Positions 62,606-64,000 of a stretch of 64,000 nt of DNA are shown one piece after another. The position numbers were made by a program, and so were the translations under genes. Source of the stretch: Geotrypetes seraphini (Eukaryota > Chordata > Amphibia > Gymnophiona > Dermophiidae); NCBI RefSeq assembly GCF_902459505.1, contig NC_047096.1:18008501-18072500 (forward strand), written 5' to 3'. The notes under the pieces are model-generated. The model worked only from the letters and a program-made list of their open reading frames with translations, had not been told where the DNA came from and ran no database searches. Position 1 is the stretch's first letter; every line of letters starts with the position of its first letter.

Positions 62606-64000
62606 AGGGGACCAAGAGTATTCAGAGGCCATCACTAGAACATCACCTAGAGGAAAGAGAACTTTGGTCAAAATAAAAAGAAATAAAAACTCTCCATAGC
62701 TAGGATGCTGTTATGCCTATGGCCTTATTTGATGTTTATGCAATAAAGGATCATATTACTCTGCTGCTTTCTTGGAGGTTACTTTTACATATCCTTGTCA
62801 GATAGAAACATAGTCTAATTTATTTCACCTTTTACATGTTGCAGAGAATCCCTATTGGGTTATCATAAAAACAGGTGCAGCAGTGGGATATGAACTGCAG
62901 TGTCACTGGTTCTCGTCAAACCATTCTAACTATTAGGCTACTACTACACCTTTAATAGAGATTTCCTTGTATTATTTTTATTGATTAGGGATGTGCTATT
63001 AGTGCAAATTTTTACGAGTAGTTATCAGATCAAAATGAATAGCATTTCTTTCTCCTCCTCCTATCTATGTAAATTCCCAGAACTAAACCCATTTTGAAAT
63101 GCTGATAGTTTAGAACAGCATTTGGCAACGTGAGTTCACAAATTGCCATCCACATTCTGAGAATGTACACCCAATTTAGAAACAGCAGCACCCCGAGGCT
63201 TCCGAATTATGAATAGAAATGAATAACAGCCTTGGGAAGAAGAAGAAATATCAGCATCCAGCTCCACCCACAAGAGCCAAGCAAAACACTGGTCCTGTCA
63301 AATTGCAGAAGTCTATTCTCATATTCACAAATTTGGTTTATGCATCTTAAAAGCAAAATATCCCAGAGCTAAATCTACTATAATACATATGTATTATTAG
63401 TGAAAAGGTCCCATTCTGCTGTACCTAGCACTGTTTTTATTTGTTTTGATGACTTGCCTCAAACATTTTCCAAGCCAAGTACATTAAAAAATACAAAAGC
63501 AACTACAATTAAAACCCAAATGATACCATTAAAGTAAACGCACACTTTAATAAACCTAGGCTTTGGGTCGTTGAAGTGTCTAAGAAAGTTAAAATGACTA
63601 GCTCTGTATACAGAGGGCTGAATGGGATCAGGATAGCAGGATCAGTGTTATGAAAGGGGTATATATGGTCTAAAATGCATGGCTGTTTGAATCGATTCAA
63701 AATTAACACGTGCCCTTTCTGTGACCAGCAGAAACTCACATGTTATTATCGATCTATGCTATGCTATAGGTCGTGGGTCTGAGCACTATTTAATTTATTA
63801 AAAATTATAGAGAAAATTAAGTCAAAAATTGTAATATTGTGATGTGAATGCAGTGATTAGACATTATTGTTTTGTTCCCTATAAATTATCGACCTACCAC
63901 CACGTCATCACCAACTTTATGCTTTCCAAGAGCAAAAGCCCCAGGAGTTTGATGAATTTGGGATCCAAACCTACTTTCTTAGTCCATGAAGCCATGGATT
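62606..64000. other. Intron stretch with one SINE remnant
   Basis: 62810-62950 is an old antisense tRNA-SINE-like block (ACTATTAGGCTAC end). The remainder to the window edge is AT-rich with no recognised gene. Confidence 0.45.

Larger units (their letters stand above)
30534..64000 (-). other. LMOD1 intron 1 (presumed), at least 33 kb of nested repeats
   Basis: No frame in this stretch resembles the expected N-terminal leiomodin exon (tropomyosin- and actin-binding site 1), which should give an open frame of about 90 codons. I infer that exon 1 is beyond 64000. No other host gene was recognised here. The contents are listed as separate repeat entries. Confidence 0.6.

Noticed and set aside
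63895-63960. Exon-like open stretch near the right edge on the - strand (HQTPGAFALGKHKVGDDVVV, then GTAGGT)
   Set aside because: Looks like an exon end, but the frame has a stop shortly upstream and I recognise no protein. It does not match the expected LMOD1 exon 1.

Overview
This window looks like a stretch of vertebrate nuclear genome with introns, many repeats and low gene density. It holds two conserved, convergently transcribed genes. SHISA4 lies complete on the + strand (five coding exons, 672-11830, 217 residues after splicing). LMOD1 lies on the - strand, with its large second coding exon (29019-30533) and its short last coding exon (26812-26838). The first LMOD1 exon is not visible and is probably beyond the right edge, which would make that intron at least 33 kb. 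As I recall it, human chromosome 1q32 has the same tail-to-tail SHISA4/LMOD1 order, so the identities and the synteny support each other. The protein sequences are clearly vertebrate. The repeats (CR1, L2-like and L1-like LINEs, tRNA-SINEs, hAT, Tigger-like, piggyBac-like and Helitron elements, long poly-G runs) fit an amphibian. My best guess is a caecilian, but that rests on memory of repeat families and is not proven here.

Layout. 1-315: end of a hAT-like short element carrying a 106-bp tandem repeat. 316-671: GC-rich presumed SHISA4 promoter and 5' UTR. 672-11830: SHISA4, with introns full of CR1 pieces and palindromic DNA elements. About 11831-12800: probable SHISA4 3' UTR. About 12800-24500: intergenic, mostly repeats. 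About 24495-26811: probable LMOD1 3' UTR. 26812-30533: LMOD1 exons 3 and 2 with a 2.2-kb intron that holds an L1-like LINE fragment. 30534-64000: interpreted as LMOD1 intron 1, a dense mosaic of nested transposons.

Function. SHISA4 is a single-pass membrane protein with a cysteine-rich ectodomain and a proline/tyrosine-rich cytoplasmic tail. LMOD1 is the smooth-muscle leiomodin, an actin-filament nucleator. Nothing in the sequence shows that they work together; they are neighbours.

The most interesting non-genic structures are: two hammerhead-ribozyme-like motifs (53099-53150 and 38370-38415, - strand); a Helitron with recognisable ends inserted in a CR1 copy (56557-57829); a 477-bp fold-back insert between 17-bp perfect direct repeats (42053-42563); a 480-bp inverted dimer of a hAT-like element with perfect 8-bp target duplications (21218-21713); a nine-copy 23-bp minisatellite inside a CR1 tail (36051-36260); and CR1 copies whose 3' tails are duplicated in tandem.
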